A stretch of DNA of 64,000 nucleotides from the NCBI GenBank assembly GCA_026874595.1, contig CM049309.1, forward strand, positions 75,314,426-75,378,425, given 5' to 3'. The notes under the pieces were generated by a model, which was given only the letters and a program-made list of their open reading frames with translations, had not been told where the DNA came from and made no database searches. Shown here in pieces: positions 12,019 through 22,448 of the stretch (the first letter of the stretch is position 1; the number at the start of each line of letters is the position of its first letter). A program made the position numbers and the translations under genes. This stretch comes from Sipunculus nudus (lineage: Eukaryota > Annelida > Sipuncula > Golfingiida > Sipunculidae).

Positions 12019-12891
12019 GTTACAGATTTGTTGTACTGACAAAGCGCGAGCTCGACTCAAATTTTGGTGATCGACATATATATTCTCATTATTCAAATGA
12101 AAAAGAATACCGAAAAACATCAAGAATCTACCGAAATACAATGAAAGGTAGGCCTACATTCTTGAATTATTAAGCTGTTCATTAAAGTAAAAGGGAAGAT
12201 GCATCTTTTGGTAATTATTAAAACAAATAAGAAAAATTCACTTGGAATCACACATGCATGAGATAGTATATGGGACTTGTATATTCTATGGTTAATGTGT
12301 GACTTAATGACCACCATGAATAAGTAATAATAAGAATACGATCATTACACTGTTTATTTCAACAATACACAAGATAAATAATATTCATTGACAATATATA
12401 ATAATATACGAAGTGTTAACTTTCAATAGTTATAGTTAAAGTAAAATTAATACTTACTTTATTACAGATTAAAGGATATTATTTTCATGTAAATAATATC
12501 TGGATGTATCGCATGCAGTGTCTTTTTTTTTACTAAAAACAAATACAACATTTATCAAACAAATTCACCATAAGATTTTATTGACAGTTCTCATTGTCAT
12601 ATATACAATATACTTAAATTATTACATACGGAACATGAAAGTTAAAAGGAAGATTTAAAAAAAGTATTGCCATAGGCCTATGAAACTTGAACTTGGAGAG
12701 CGGCACATTTTATTTTACCCTCCAAGAGAAGCCAAGAAAGGAATACTGGCAGAACAGTGGGATTTGGGCCGCTCATACAGGTCTTACCCACCAGTATATA
12801 GTATATGTCTTATACATGTACATAAATGACCTGTGTGGCGGTTTTGACCCCACCATACTTGGGTTTTGTTACTTAAATGATATTATTTTGT

Positions 12892-12896
<5 letters not shown>

Positions 12897-12944
<48 letters not shown>

Positions 12945-12976
12945 CATCTATAAACACACACATATATATATATATA

Positions 12977-13022
<46 letters not shown>
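12897..13022. repeat. (TA)n microsatellite, imperfect
   Basis: Two long TA runs separated by a short ACACACAT-containing spacer. Confidence 0.9.
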
Positions 13023-13025
<3 letters not shown>

Positions 13026-14130
13026 ACTGGTCAAACCATATCTTTTAACAAAATAAAAAAGATTTAGGACTCTCATAGATAATATCCGTATCATACATGC
13101 ATTGAATTTTTTTTCTTCTTGTGTATAAACAGGGTGGTTCCTATTTAAAATATCAATATACATACAGACAATCTTTAAAAATGATTTCAATTTCTGTTAC
13201 ACGCCTGTTTTATTCAATAATTCACTCAGTATATTCAATTTAGTTAACATACTTGATATATATAATTAACCATTTTGTGATGTTCACACGTCATCTGTGA
13301 TTTAAATGCCCATATTTACAGGAATTCTGTAAAATAAATGTCCCTCTGTGCCATGGTTTTGGCCATGATCTGTGAAAGGTCAAGGTCACAAAAACCCCAA
13401 AAATAGTTTTTTTCCCTCATATCATTGTTAATTTAAGTCGTATCTACTTCAACCCTAGCCCATTTTCATTGTCATTCCCAGGCCTTTCTTTTGGTGTGTA
13501 GATGCCTCAAATTTGCTGTAACCTTAATTACGCATTTTGGGGGGAAATTCATGATCGGGTCTTATTTTTCTAACTTTGGGAGTTTTAAAGCTAGAGAGGT
13601 CTAGTTTTTTTGCATCAGGTAACATACAAGAAGAGTTATTTGATTATATTACAAGTCATCATGTCAAACGAGATATTTCGAGATATCGCTTAGTAATAGC
13701 ATGAGTCCACAAGTAAGCAGGAATCATTTTGAAACTGATATATCTTATATCTTACAGTATTATCCCAAAGCAGTTTTCCATTTTCCGGATATGGCCGCTA
13801 GGGGGCGCTTGATGCGAACCTCCCCAACATATCATGTTTTAGCCATATCTCAGAAATAATCAGCCTCAATTACATAAACTATAGCTTATTTTCTTCGTCT
13901 GAGTATTCTCCATAACCAGGTAAAGTCCTCTGGTGTCAATCTTGTGTCACTTTGTCAGTATGTCTGTCTGTTTGTCAGTTAATGTAAGCTGTCTCTGCTT
14001 TCATGTTTTTATTTGAGATATATGTCGTTGAACAGGCCACAGAATTCGAGAAATCACTCTAAAAGTAAGTAAAAAATATAGAAAACCGACAGTTTGATCT
14101 TTCTGTCCGTCTGTCTATCATTTTAAAATT

Positions 14131-14160
14131 CCGGCAAGCGTTCGACCTATGGTCGTCTAG
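14131..14160 (+). other. 3' end of element 1 (subterminal repeat, hairpin, CTAG)
   Basis: CCGGCAAG, the inverted copy of the element's 5' start, is followed by CGACC-TAT-GGTCG (5-pair hairpin) and TCTAG. The same arrangement ends element 2 at 26821. CTAG fits the CTRR terminus of Helitron-class elements. Confidence 0.75.
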
Positions 14161-14494
14161 TTTCTTATTTACATTTTGACGGGTTCACTGTTATAACATC
14201 ATTCGCTGCCAACAGAATTTAAGCGCCTATGTAAATATGAAAGTTCTAAATATGACATGCAGACAACTACTTGATATATTTCGCTTCCTTGAAATATTTC
14301 AGAAACCTAGACAGAGAAAAACGATATAATCGAAAAGCATATATTTATATATAATCTTACCACATTCAGCTGATGATCGGGTCGCATCCCGTGAAACAGA
14401 CTGTTGTGAATTTACAGTGTTGTTTTTCTTCAGCGTTATATCGCTCTGGCCTAGTTTTTAAGGCCATAGAGCACTTTACAACGGAGGTTAACTC

Positions 14495-14496
<2 letters not shown>

Positions 14497-14544
<48 letters not shown>
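14497..14544. repeat. (TA)n microsatellite
   Basis: An uninterrupted TA run at the inner edge of the right foldback arm of copy 2. Confidence 0.9.
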
Positions 14545-14546
<2 letters not shown>

Positions 14547-14675
14547 GTTTTAACGGTGTTCCTCAGTGCTGTTTGCAAGGAGGTGCAGAACATACATTAT
14601 TAAACAGATATATATTGATTATGCATATATCAGTTGGCCTGTTGTGTAGTCTGTGAATCAGATCCGTAAGATTTA

Positions 14676-14915
14676 TTATGTCGTACGTACGAGTTAAAAT
14701 GTCGTACGTCGAGATAATATTTCGTACATTTGAGATAAAATGTTGTACGTACGAGATAATATGTCGTACTTACGAAATAACATGTCGTATGTACGAGATA
14801 GTATATCGTACGTACGAGACAATATGTCGTACGTACGAGATAATATGTCGTACGTACGAGATAATATGTCGCACGTACGAGATAGTATGTACGACATACT
14901 ATCTCGTACGTAAGA
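14676..14915 (+). repeat. CGTACGTACG minisatellite (right arm, copy 2)
   Basis: About ten units of ATGTCGTACGTACGAGATAA, the largest of the four arrays. The last units invert locally (GTATGTACGACATACTATC), so a small palindrome sits at 14880-14912. Confidence 0.85.
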
Positions 14916-15231
14916 GATGATTAATATATTTTTTCTTTTTAGAGGTGGCAGCAATACGCTTCCGTACCTTTCCATATATCTCATAGTTCGGGCATTAAAA
15001 CACCAACGATGTTTAATTTAATTGACGATGTTAAAATGTTAGATATACCGACCTTTTATCACGTGATAAATAAGTTTTTTGTCTGAACCAAAAATTTTTA
15101 TATTTATATACGTCACCATAGTTTATGTACACCTGCACGAAATTTTATGTTTTATCACAGGAAAAAATAAAAGTTAATAAAATTAACAATATATTTTTAT
15201 CCAATGACAGAGTCAGTAAATATTTACTCAC

Positions 15232-15295
15232 AATACGCGTCAGTCAGGGCAACCAGGCAGACACACGCAACCAAACCTACGAGCACCGTCTTCAT
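15232..15295 (-). CDS. Signal-peptide exon B (galaxin-like)
   Basis: The minus-strand ATG at 15293-15295 (AAAAATGAAG) opens 21 codons, MKTVLVGLVACVCLVA..LTDAY, plus T, followed by donor GTGAGTAAAT. It has the same phase, length and splice site as exon A, with two residue changes (V4, G7). The exon retains its start codon, hydrophobic core and donor, so it looks functional. No Cys-Cys repeat exon lies between it and exon A on the minus strand. It may therefore be an alternative first exon splicing over roughly 13 kb to 1951-2210, or an orphan copy whose partner exon was not duplicated. Confidence 0.65.
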
Positions 15296-15378
15296 TTTTG
15301 TGAATATTTACGGCCTCACTGGAGAACTCTCTTGCACTTGAGAACGCAGCAACTCTGGTCACATGTACAGTTACACGT

Positions 15379-15388
15379 CTTTTATATA
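15379..15388 (-). promoter_or_regulatory. TATA box of module B
   Basis: The minus strand reads TATATAAAAG, a near-consensus TATA box, about 88 bases upstream of the exon B ATG. That leaves room for a leader of about 55-60 bases. Confidence 0.65.
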
Positions 15389-16275
15389 CATAAAGAAGCA
15401 GGATGTTCCGTAATATTAATGAGACTTGCCTCGATCTGGCATTCATTTTTTTGTATGATTCATTGTAAACTGAATATAATAGATGTCCTCGAACGACCCG
15501 GATGCTTGATACGCTTGAAATCACTTTATGTCTACCATACAGGGTTCGATGGAATTTTCCACGATTCTTATCTGGCATGTAGAGCCCATATTTACAGCGA
15601 TTAATTAACTGAAAATGTACGCAAAATGTTGAAACTTTTGCCTTAAATTGACATATGTCTGGATATCAATAGTATATAAACATATGCTATATAAATGATG
15701 TCTTAGGGTCTCAGGGTTGACTCCTATTACAGGGTACCTATAACTATCACTATTGCTTCTTAATCCATATGTTGTAATTACTGTTAAAACATTTTTTTTA
15801 TCTATTACTGCAACTTTTTCTATTACTTAACTTCTGTTAGCATTATTTTTACTTGAATATCGAATGGTGGGATGTGCATACCAGTACCTGGTCCTCTATA
15901 TCTTACCCCATCCCACCCCCTCTGGTGAAACGTTTAACTTATTCATGTATTGACATTATAACCAAATGTTGTTCTTAACTAAAATGAAACTAAAAAATAG
16001 AAATCCTTCACTTAAAATCCTTTAAATAAATACGTTATTACTGTTGAGTGCTTGATTCTTTCTTTCCATTAAGTTCATGATCAGTACAATATAAACCTGT
16101 TCCGATATGTTAACATTCATCACAGTTTATCACATTTTCTTATATTTTCCATTAATTAAACATTTCACGAAATTTTATGTTTTATCACAGGAAAAAATAA
16201 AAGTTAATAAAATTAACAATATATTTTTATCCAAACAGTTTAATTAAATGACAGAGTCAGTAAATATTTACTCAC

Positions 16276-16339
16276 AATACGCGTCAGTCAGGGCAACCAG
16301 GCAGACACACGCAACCAAACCTACGAGCACCGTCTTCAT
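16276..16339 (-). CDS. Signal-peptide exon C (galaxin-like)
   Basis: This appears identical in sequence to exon B (64 bases, MKTVLVGLVACVCLVA..LTDAY, phase 1, donor GTGAGTAAAT), 1044 bases further along in the tandem duplication. Start at 16337-16339. Its nearest downstream exon on the minus strand is exon B, not a Cys-Cys exon. It would need alternative splicing past modules B and A, or is an orphan. The next exon is not visible within its own repeat copy. Confidence 0.65.
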
Positions 16340-16422
16340 TTTTGTGAATATTTACGGCCTCACTGGAGAACTCTCTTGCACTTGAGAACGCAGCAACTCT
16401 GGTCACATGTACAGTTACACGT

Positions 16423-16432
16423 CTTTTATATA
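16423..16432 (-). promoter_or_regulatory. TATA box of module C
   Basis: TATATAAAAG on the minus strand, at the same distance from the start codon as in module B. Confidence 0.65.
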
Positions 16433-17210
16433 CATAAAGAGGCAGGATGTTCCGTAATATTAATGAGACTTGCCTCGATCTGGCATTCATTTTTTTGTAT
16501 GATTCATTGTAAACTGAATATAATAGATGTCCTCGAACGACCCGGATGCTTGATACGCTTGAAATCACTTTATGTCTACCATACAGGGTTCGATGGAATT
16601 TTCCACGATTCTTATCTGGCATGTAGAGCCCATATTTACAGCGATTAATTAACTGAAAATGTACGCAAAATGTTGAAACTTTTGCCTTAAATTGACATAT
16701 GTCTGGATATCAATAGTATATAAACATATGCTATATAAATGATGTCTTAGGGTCTCAGGGTTGACTCCTATTACAGGGTACCTATAACTATCACTATTGC
16801 TTCTTAATCCATATGTTGTAATTACTGTTAAAACATTTTTTTTATCTATTACTGCAACTTTTTCTATTACTTAACTTCTGTTAGCATTATTTTTACTTGA
16901 ATATCGAATGGTGGGATGTGCATACCAGTACCTGGTCCTCTATATCTTACCCCATCCCACCCCCTCTGGTGAAACGTTTAACTTATTCATGTATTGACAT
17001 TATAACCAAATGTTGTTCTTAACTAAAATGAAACTAAAAAATAGAAATCCTTCACTTAAAATCCTTTAAATAAATACGTTATTACTGTTGAGTGCTTGAT
17101 TCTTTCTTTCCATTAAGTTCATGATCAGTACAATATAAACCTGTTCCGATATGTTAACATTCATCACAGTTTATCACATTTTCTTATATTTTCCATTAAT
17201 TAAACATTTC

Positions 17211-17930
17211 ACAAAATGTTCGATAGTGAATTAAATAATCAATTTTATGTTAAGTACAGCTTTCAAATAAGAAGAGTAAGGTTTAAAATAATCCCGAAAT
17301 AAAAACTAAATTACTTCCCAATTAGTCCTGTTAGCTTCTCACGCAGAGGGTATTCATTGCAGTCATCCCACTCATCCGTCCGTCTAACCGCTGCTTTTAT
17401 GGCAAGGTTTTCTGAGCATGACTACCAGGGTGGACACCGAGCAAAACATTTTAATCAAACAGTGAGAGCGTGGTATTGAATTGTGCGTGCAGCCCAAATG
17501 ATACAAATGCGCAATCCCCTCTCGTTGGTTTAATTACGCCGAGACACAAGCTCTCGTTGGCTCTATTCTTGGCCCTATGCACGAACGGGTGTTAATTAGA
17601 CAAAAGACAGCGGGAGTCGAATGTAAAATGGTTAGCTGATTTCATAATCTGATACGAAGCTCTTATTGGTCTGATTGCAATATTTTGCTCTGTGCACACC
17701 CTGGTTTTCGAACCCAGGGAACCTTGCCATACAAAGCAGCGGTTACACGAAAACGTTAAAGATGTCTGGGATGACAGCTGTGTACATCGGCTGCGTGAGG
17801 AGCGTAGTAGCAATCAAATCCAACCTATTTCTGTTTGGCAAAACACAGAATTTGTTGATTTTGTGTACAACACCAATGTATTGCCTCTCGTTAGATCATT
17901 TAATTTATCTTCAGCAGATTTTTTAGCGTA
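17211..17930. other. Intergenic, no gene recognised
   Basis: Open frames of 73-83 codons on both strands around 17590-17930 overlap each other. They lack recognisable domains, a signal peptide or flanking splice sites that I can defend. Confidence 0.4.
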
Positions 17931-18310
17931 GTGTGTCGTCGTCCTTCGTCTGTACATTAACCCATAATATCTCTAAAACGGTATGCGATAACATCATCAA
18001 ATGTTTTGCAAAAAAACAGTATTATAAAAAAAAAAGATTGAGCTATTTTTTCTATTTGCATTGACTTAAATTTTATAGGGAAAAGGCTAAAAATATTTTT
18101 AAAATCTTCTTCTCCAAAACTGGTAGCCAATTGAACAATATTCCAAAGAAATTATCCCAGTCTCAAGTTGGTTCAAATAGTTCCAGTTCGGTGATTTTTT
18201 GGCCGAGTTATAGGAAGCTGAACTTCGTCATTTAGCCAAAAAAGCATAAAAATTACAACTAAGAAACGGCTGGAGCTATCTTCGCAAAATTTTATGCAAA
18301 ATTATTCTTG
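17930..18310. repeat. Probable interspersed repeat remnant
   Basis: GTGTGTCGTCGTCCTTCGTC, then several A/T-rich sentences with CTCTAAAACGG, CTCCAAAACTGG and AAGAAACGGCTGG. These recurring 'aaac-gg' phrases, with no reading frame, resemble the internal subrepeats of marine-invertebrate interspersed repeats. There is no second copy in the window to confirm this. Confidence 0.35.
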
Positions 18311-19550
18311 AGTGGCCTTTATTCAAGTATACTTAAATTATATTTGGCTGAATTTTATTTAACAGTGCAAGGATTGGTAAACAAACCTAGTAGTAACAGA
18401 CAGAGCTGTGTGATATATAGGCGGAGCTGTACAGGTAACATAAATAATCGGTGTCCTTATCCAGCTTATATAGTACAAATCCCTGAAAAAAAAATTAGCT
18501 TTTTATAGGTCTCTGTTTTTATTCCAAACATTTTTTTTTACTTTAAATATTATGAATATGTAAATATGAAAAAAGCACTGTAGCCAAAGTCGTTAAGTAT
18601 GTGTAAACAGATTTGGCAACAGGCTAAAATTTTGTCTGTATTAATTTATCGCTTTGGCAGACTGTCAGCTGAATCAGATTAAATCAGTCAGTGCAGCCAG
18701 TTACATGTAATTTTTTATGGCTTTCTTGTACACAAGACGGGTTTCGCCACCTACAACAATGTTTGCACACGCAGTGTATGTCCCTGCTTATTTCTCAGGA
18801 GGGATTTGACATGTCAGCCTGAACTTGTGCATGTCCATACATCTCGAATAGTTTCGTTGTATAGAAGACTTGTGGCGCGATCTGCTATTGTCTTTGGGTT
18901 TCATGCATCTGTGTACATAGTTCAAGAGTGGACTGAAATATTTGCCAGAAACTTTGCATGTCCAAACATATTCGATGGATTCCTCATATCATTTCACCTC
19001 ACTTTTATCCCTGTTTATCTTGAAGAAACTGGACAACCATCTACTTTTATCATGTTGCTTAATACATCTGCCTTTTATTTCAGTAATTCAAAGTATTCTA
19101 TTAGCAAATTGTAAATGCATGTACTAAAGATTTGATCTACATTATCAAAGTATTTATATAGTCAGTCAAAAGAGATATCCATTTATTGTCAAGCTACATG
19201 AACCGAATAAGGAAAAAAAAAGATTTTGACCATATTTGTCCTATATATTTCTAAAGAACGAATGTTCGATATTCCCACATTCATTTAAGTATATTTCACT
19301 CGTGATTTTGTTGACACATTTTTTTTGCATCAATACAATGTTCGCATGAATGGGTATTTTTGCTCAGTAAGACAGTTAGCTTTTGTGTCCATGAAAGAGC
19401 ATTATAGTCAACATATCAATTTACTACTAATAATGACTGATCCGTTTTAGCTATAAGCTGACTGTACATGATCTGAGCTATAGTGATTAACCTTTCTCCG
19501 TCCGGTTGCTCGGCTGTATGTCTGTTAAAAGGGCCAAATCGTAACTGTTG
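18311..19550. other. Intergenic, nothing recognised
   Basis: A 102-codon plus-strand frame (18806-19114) has a hydrophobic, Phe-rich translation. It has no domain match I can name and no splice context, so I do not call it a gene. Confidence 0.4.
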
Positions 19551-19885
19551 GACCTAGAAACTTCTAAATGTACCTCAAGTGAGGTCCCAGGCAAATCTTC
19601 TGGGAAACATGAAATTAGGTCATGGTAACCTATATTCTGGGACCTGTGTCCCGAAAACATGGTTTTGAGCACCCAGAGGGTCAGACGGGCACAAATCGTA
19701 TCCATTAGGCCTAGAATCCAATTATCTAACAGAGCATTCAATTCAGGCAGGTCCTAGGCAAATGTTCTTGGAAAAATGAAATTAGGTCACTGTGACCTAT
19801 ATTCTGCGACCTGTATGAAATATGCCCTATGAGCGCCCTGAATGTCAGATGAGCACTAATTGTTTCGGTTAAACCCTAGAATCTT
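19551..19885 (+). repeat. Degenerate tandem repeat, period about 167 bases
   Basis: Two copies of a block share AGGTCCCAGGCAAAT.TTCT, ATGAAATTAGGTCA and CCTATATTCTG.GACCTGT, at 19582 and 19749. A third partial start (CCTAGAATCTTCTAAC) lies near 19879. GC-rich GGCGCCGCCG sequence follows at 19915-19995. Confidence 0.7.
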
Positions 19886-20729
19886 CTAACGCAACATCCG
19901 GGAAGTTTAGAGCCCGGCGCCGCCGCTATTTTGCACCGCCGCCAGCCTAGTTAAGATTAAGCTGGGCCAGCCGAGTTTATCATGAGGCGCCGCCGATATT
20001 TTATTTGCCAAATTGAGCCATTTTTGTGCAGCTCAGATTGGCTTGAGAAAAAAATAATACAAAAAGATAAATCTTTTACAATTTAAAATGCACAAAACAA
20101 ATGATCAGAATTGTTTTGTTTTGCTTTGTTTCTAGTCGCTGAAAGGAAACGGTGTAATTGTTTAGATATGAAAATGTTGGCTAATGAAATCACCAGGGTA
20201 AACTATATTCGATATTTATGTTAAATGTAAAATGGATACAATATGTTACACGCAATAAAGATAACTTGTTTAAATAAAAGGGATTCTTTGAAACATAAAA
20301 TGTTACTTTGTATTATAATATCGCCAAAAGGCCTTCAGGTCAGTTTAACCCAGACAACATTTTGCAAGGCGAGTCAAGCCACGAAACTAAACTTACTACT
20401 AAAGTCATCCGTCTTTTTGTCCAAGCCAGTCGCATTTGTGTTGCTAACTCGTCTCCGGGCTCTAGGGGAGTTCCTAGCCCTTTTACAACATAGTAACATT
20501 AGCCATAGGCTATTTTCACAGAAGATATATAATATTAGTTAAAAAAATGAGCGCCCGGTCAAATTCAGCTGAACGTCAGGGACCATAGGCCACTTGTTTT
20601 AATACCACCTAAGACAAAGATACGGAAGTAGTCTTTCTCCTAATAATTCGTCAGGGTACTCCCATATAAGGGACGCGTGTATCGGAAAATCTTGTTACAT
20701 CAGCTGTATAATAATTCGGCATGCTAATA

Positions 20730-20747
20730 GGGGGGGGGGGGGGGGGG
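20730..20747 (+). repeat. Poly-G tract (18 G) followed by GA-rich DNA
   Basis: Eighteen G are followed by about 45 bases of purine-rich GAGAGA sequence, a candidate G-quadruplex or triplex-prone site upstream of the presumed receptor gene promoter. Confidence 0.85.
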
Positions 20748-20852
20748 AGGAGAGAATGCGGAAGGAGAGAAAGAGACAGAGAGGGGGAGAGAGAGTTATA
20801 TAGTTATATATAATATATATATATATATAATACTAGTATGGGGACTCGAATG

Positions 20853-20903
20853 GGCTTAAATGGACAGATAAATCATGAATGAAGTATACTCTTTATAATC
20901 CAG

Positions 20904-20970
<67 letters not shown>

Positions 20971-21075
20971 ATAGGACTTACTAGCTAAATAACTACATAC
21001 GCAAATATTCACTTGAAGATAAAGAGTACTTCATTCATGATTTATCTGTTCATGATTTATCTGTCCATTTGAGCC
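20853..21075. repeat. Inverted repeat flanking a (TA)n core
   Basis: The left arm GGCTTAAATGGACAGATAAA..ATCATGAATGAAGTA is mirrored by the right arm ending CTGTCCATTTGAGCC. The core is about 30 TA units (20906-20967). The right arm has an extra 15-base repeat (TTCATGATTTATCTG twice). It could be a MITE or a cruciform-forming palindrome. Confidence 0.7.
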
Positions 21076-21189
21076 AACATATTATCCACGTTGATAAAAA
21101 CAATGAATAATTTACCCCCTCTGTTAAAATCATTCATGATTTACCCATGCTGTTAAAAACCATGCATGAATAATTTAGACTGTATGTTA

Positions 21190-21504
21190 CGTCGATTCTG
21201 AAGATCAATCATCGAGCAGCCACCGGGAGCAGCCGACAAACACAGCACGAGACACCAGCTGTCCTTATGTATGGAAGCAGAGCAGACCAGAGCACACCGA
21301 GTAAGCGCGCGGTAGCTAGCATGACGCCGTTATATAGCAGAGTGTATCACATATGACTGAAAAATCACGGAGATTCCTGCGACGTGAAACAAACTTTTCA
21401 AAGTTTGAGGTAATTTGAGATTTAACGGATTGAATTTCACTTGTATGTGGCAGGAACAAGGAGCAACCTAGCCTGTACAGAAAAATCACTGCAGCTGTTA
21501 CAAG
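21190..21504 (+). promoter_or_regulatory. Candidate promoter and 5' untranslated exon(s) of the receptor-like gene
   Basis: This stretch is less AT-rich than its surroundings and holds good splice donors: ACCGA|GTAAGC at 21300/21301 and TTACAAG|GTAAGG at 21504/21505. An acceptor-like TTGTATGTGGCAG precedes 21454. A TATA-like TTATATAG occurs near 21330. These would serve non-coding leader exons for the signal exon at 22449. Evidence is limited to splice-site resemblance. Confidence 0.35.
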
Positions 21505-21989
21505 GTAAGGAGGATCTAAATAATTGTAAACGTTAGACTCATTCGATTCAAGTTATTTGTAAACCAAAATATATCTCGAACTGTTTTTGTACTCTCTCTT
21601 GTGAATTAGAACGTTCGTTCCTACACAGCAGCTGCATAAAAATGATTGAAGCAACACAAAATTGCAAGGGGAAATATTTGTTTTATTTTGTCACCCATTC
21701 CCATTCACACAAGAAAACTATTCTGCTCTTTCCTCAATAAGTTGATTAGTTTACACTGTAGACTGGTCTAAAAATATTAAAGAAGCAAAGATCCACTGTC
21801 CTGATCAGCTATTTTATATTTGGGATTCTGAGTATCGTATTATATATAGTGCTACCGAACTATTATATCAATTCTCGACTTACAACAACAGTTTCACGTG
21901 TGCACTTTTGTCAGGTTATTATAGTTCTATAATTTAAATTTACTGACCGAATGTATACTTTAACCAATAAGTTTCTCGTTGCTCGGTGT

Positions 21990-22360
21990 CCTAATTATAT
22001 TATATATTATTACATATAATATTATATTTTATCGTATTATGTAATATTCTATTATATATGTTTTAATATCTTATATTATATTATGAAATATATACAATAT
22101 TATATTACATCATTTATTATTATGTTATATTATATTATATATTATGAATTACATTATATTATATCATGTAATATTATGTATTTTTTTTAAATCTTTTAAT
22201 ATTATATTTTATAATACTATATTATATTATATTTCATTATACATAATGTATCATGTTATATTTAATTTTATATTATGAATTACATTAAATTATATTATTT
22301 TATATCATATTATATTTTATCAATTATATTATATTATATCCTGTAATATTATATTATTTA
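21990..22360. repeat. TTATA-rich low-complexity tract
   Basis: Nearly pure A/T sequence built of TTATA and ATTATATTA units. It ends immediately before a possible acceptor (TATTATTTAAG at about 22352-22362) upstream of the signal exon. Confidence 0.8.
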
Positions 22361-22448
22361 AGGAAAGGTATAAGCAAGATTGACCAGTAGGGACTGGCAT
22401 TGAAGCAGAACACACCACAGGGTCACTGACATACTGCCAACCGGTCAG

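Larger units (their letters stand above)
10556..13330. other. Unassigned interior of insertion 1
   Basis: This sequence shares no visible similarity with the Helentron-like body on either side. It holds the 626 bp TIR element at 11393-12018, AT-rich DNA and long (TA)n tracts at 12897-13022. I see no gene. It may be captured host DNA or older nested insertions. Confidence 0.5.
9485..14160 (+). mobile_element. Non-autonomous Helentron/HINE-like insertion 1 (4.68 kb, composite)
   Basis: Copy 1 of the segmental duplication gives the empty site: a T run followed by CTTATTAACATT at 5187-5204. Copy 2 has the T run, then GCTTGCCGG..., and at the other end ...GGTCGTCTAG followed by TTTCTTATTTACATT. 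So exactly 9485-14160 was gained, within a T run and with no clear target duplication. The 5' end is a hairpin, then (GTTT)n. The 3' end holds TCCGGCAAG, an inverted copy of the 5' terminus lying internally, followed by the hairpin CGACC-TAT-GGTCG and CTAG. Asymmetric terminal inverted repeats, a 3' hairpin, T|T insertion and a GTYT microsatellite are known features of Helentrons and their derivatives (HINE, DINE-1). No Rep/helicase frame is present. Family-like body sequence occupies 9485-~10555 and ~13330-14160. The middle looks unrelated and includes a 626 bp TIR element. Confidence 0.7.
8330..14957. mobile_element. Foldback-like element, copy 2, split by a Helentron-like insertion
   Basis: The left arm is at about 8330-8600 (minisatellite 8379-8460, then the ACAACAGGCCAACTG motif). 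The right arm is at about 14545-14957 (CAGTTGGCCTGTTGTG, then minisatellite 14676-14915). The centre is interrupted by 9485-14160. The right arm here is more complete than in copy 1 and still carries the AACGGTG..TTTGCAAGGAGG part that mirrors the left arm. Confidence 0.6.
6818..15360. repeat. Segmental duplication, copy 2 (interrupted)
   Basis: This is the same-orientation copy of 2832-6290. It keeps the foldback-like arms, signal exon B and its leader. It differs by an extra stretch at about 7165-7540, a small insertion near 7980-8005, and the 4.68 kb Helentron-like insertion at 9485-14160. Alignment resumes exactly after that insertion: 14161 onward matches about 5190 onward. No galaxin-type Cys-Cys exon is present in this copy, because the duplicated block starts upstream of exon 1951-2210. 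Confidence 0.85.
15136..17210. repeat. Tandem duplication, two copies of about 1.04 kb (modules B and C)
   Basis: Copy 15136-16165 is followed directly by 16166-~17210. The copies are nearly identical. I noticed a 14-base gap in the first (AACAGTTTAATTAA present only near 16235-16250) and an A/G difference in the 5' leader region (AAAGAAGC versus AAAGAGGC). Each contains one signal exon, its leader, a TATA box and about 700 bases upstream. Such identity implies a very recent duplication or a haplotype artefact of assembly. Confidence 0.9.

Noticed and set aside
12687-13190. Open frames across (TA)n tracts
   Set aside because: They consist largely of IYIYIY translated from microsatellite.
14678-14984. 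Frames of 80-96 codons with repeating YEIICRT or YDILSRT
   Set aside because: They are translations of the 21-base CGTACGTACG minisatellite.
15240-15578. 112-codon minus-strand frame (repeated at 16284-16622)
   Set aside because: It runs in another frame through the promoter, leader and signal exon. The real start is the ATG at 15295, preceded by a TATA box and followed by a good donor.
15125-15604. 159-codon plus-strand frame over module B
   Set aside because: It lies antisense to the signal exon, TATA box and leader, and is shortened in the near-identical module C. It has no domain or signal peptide.
17692-17931. 79-codon plus-strand frame
   Set aside because: The composition is less biased than its neighbours, but I find no domain, signal peptide, paired splice sites or homologue, so I do not call it.
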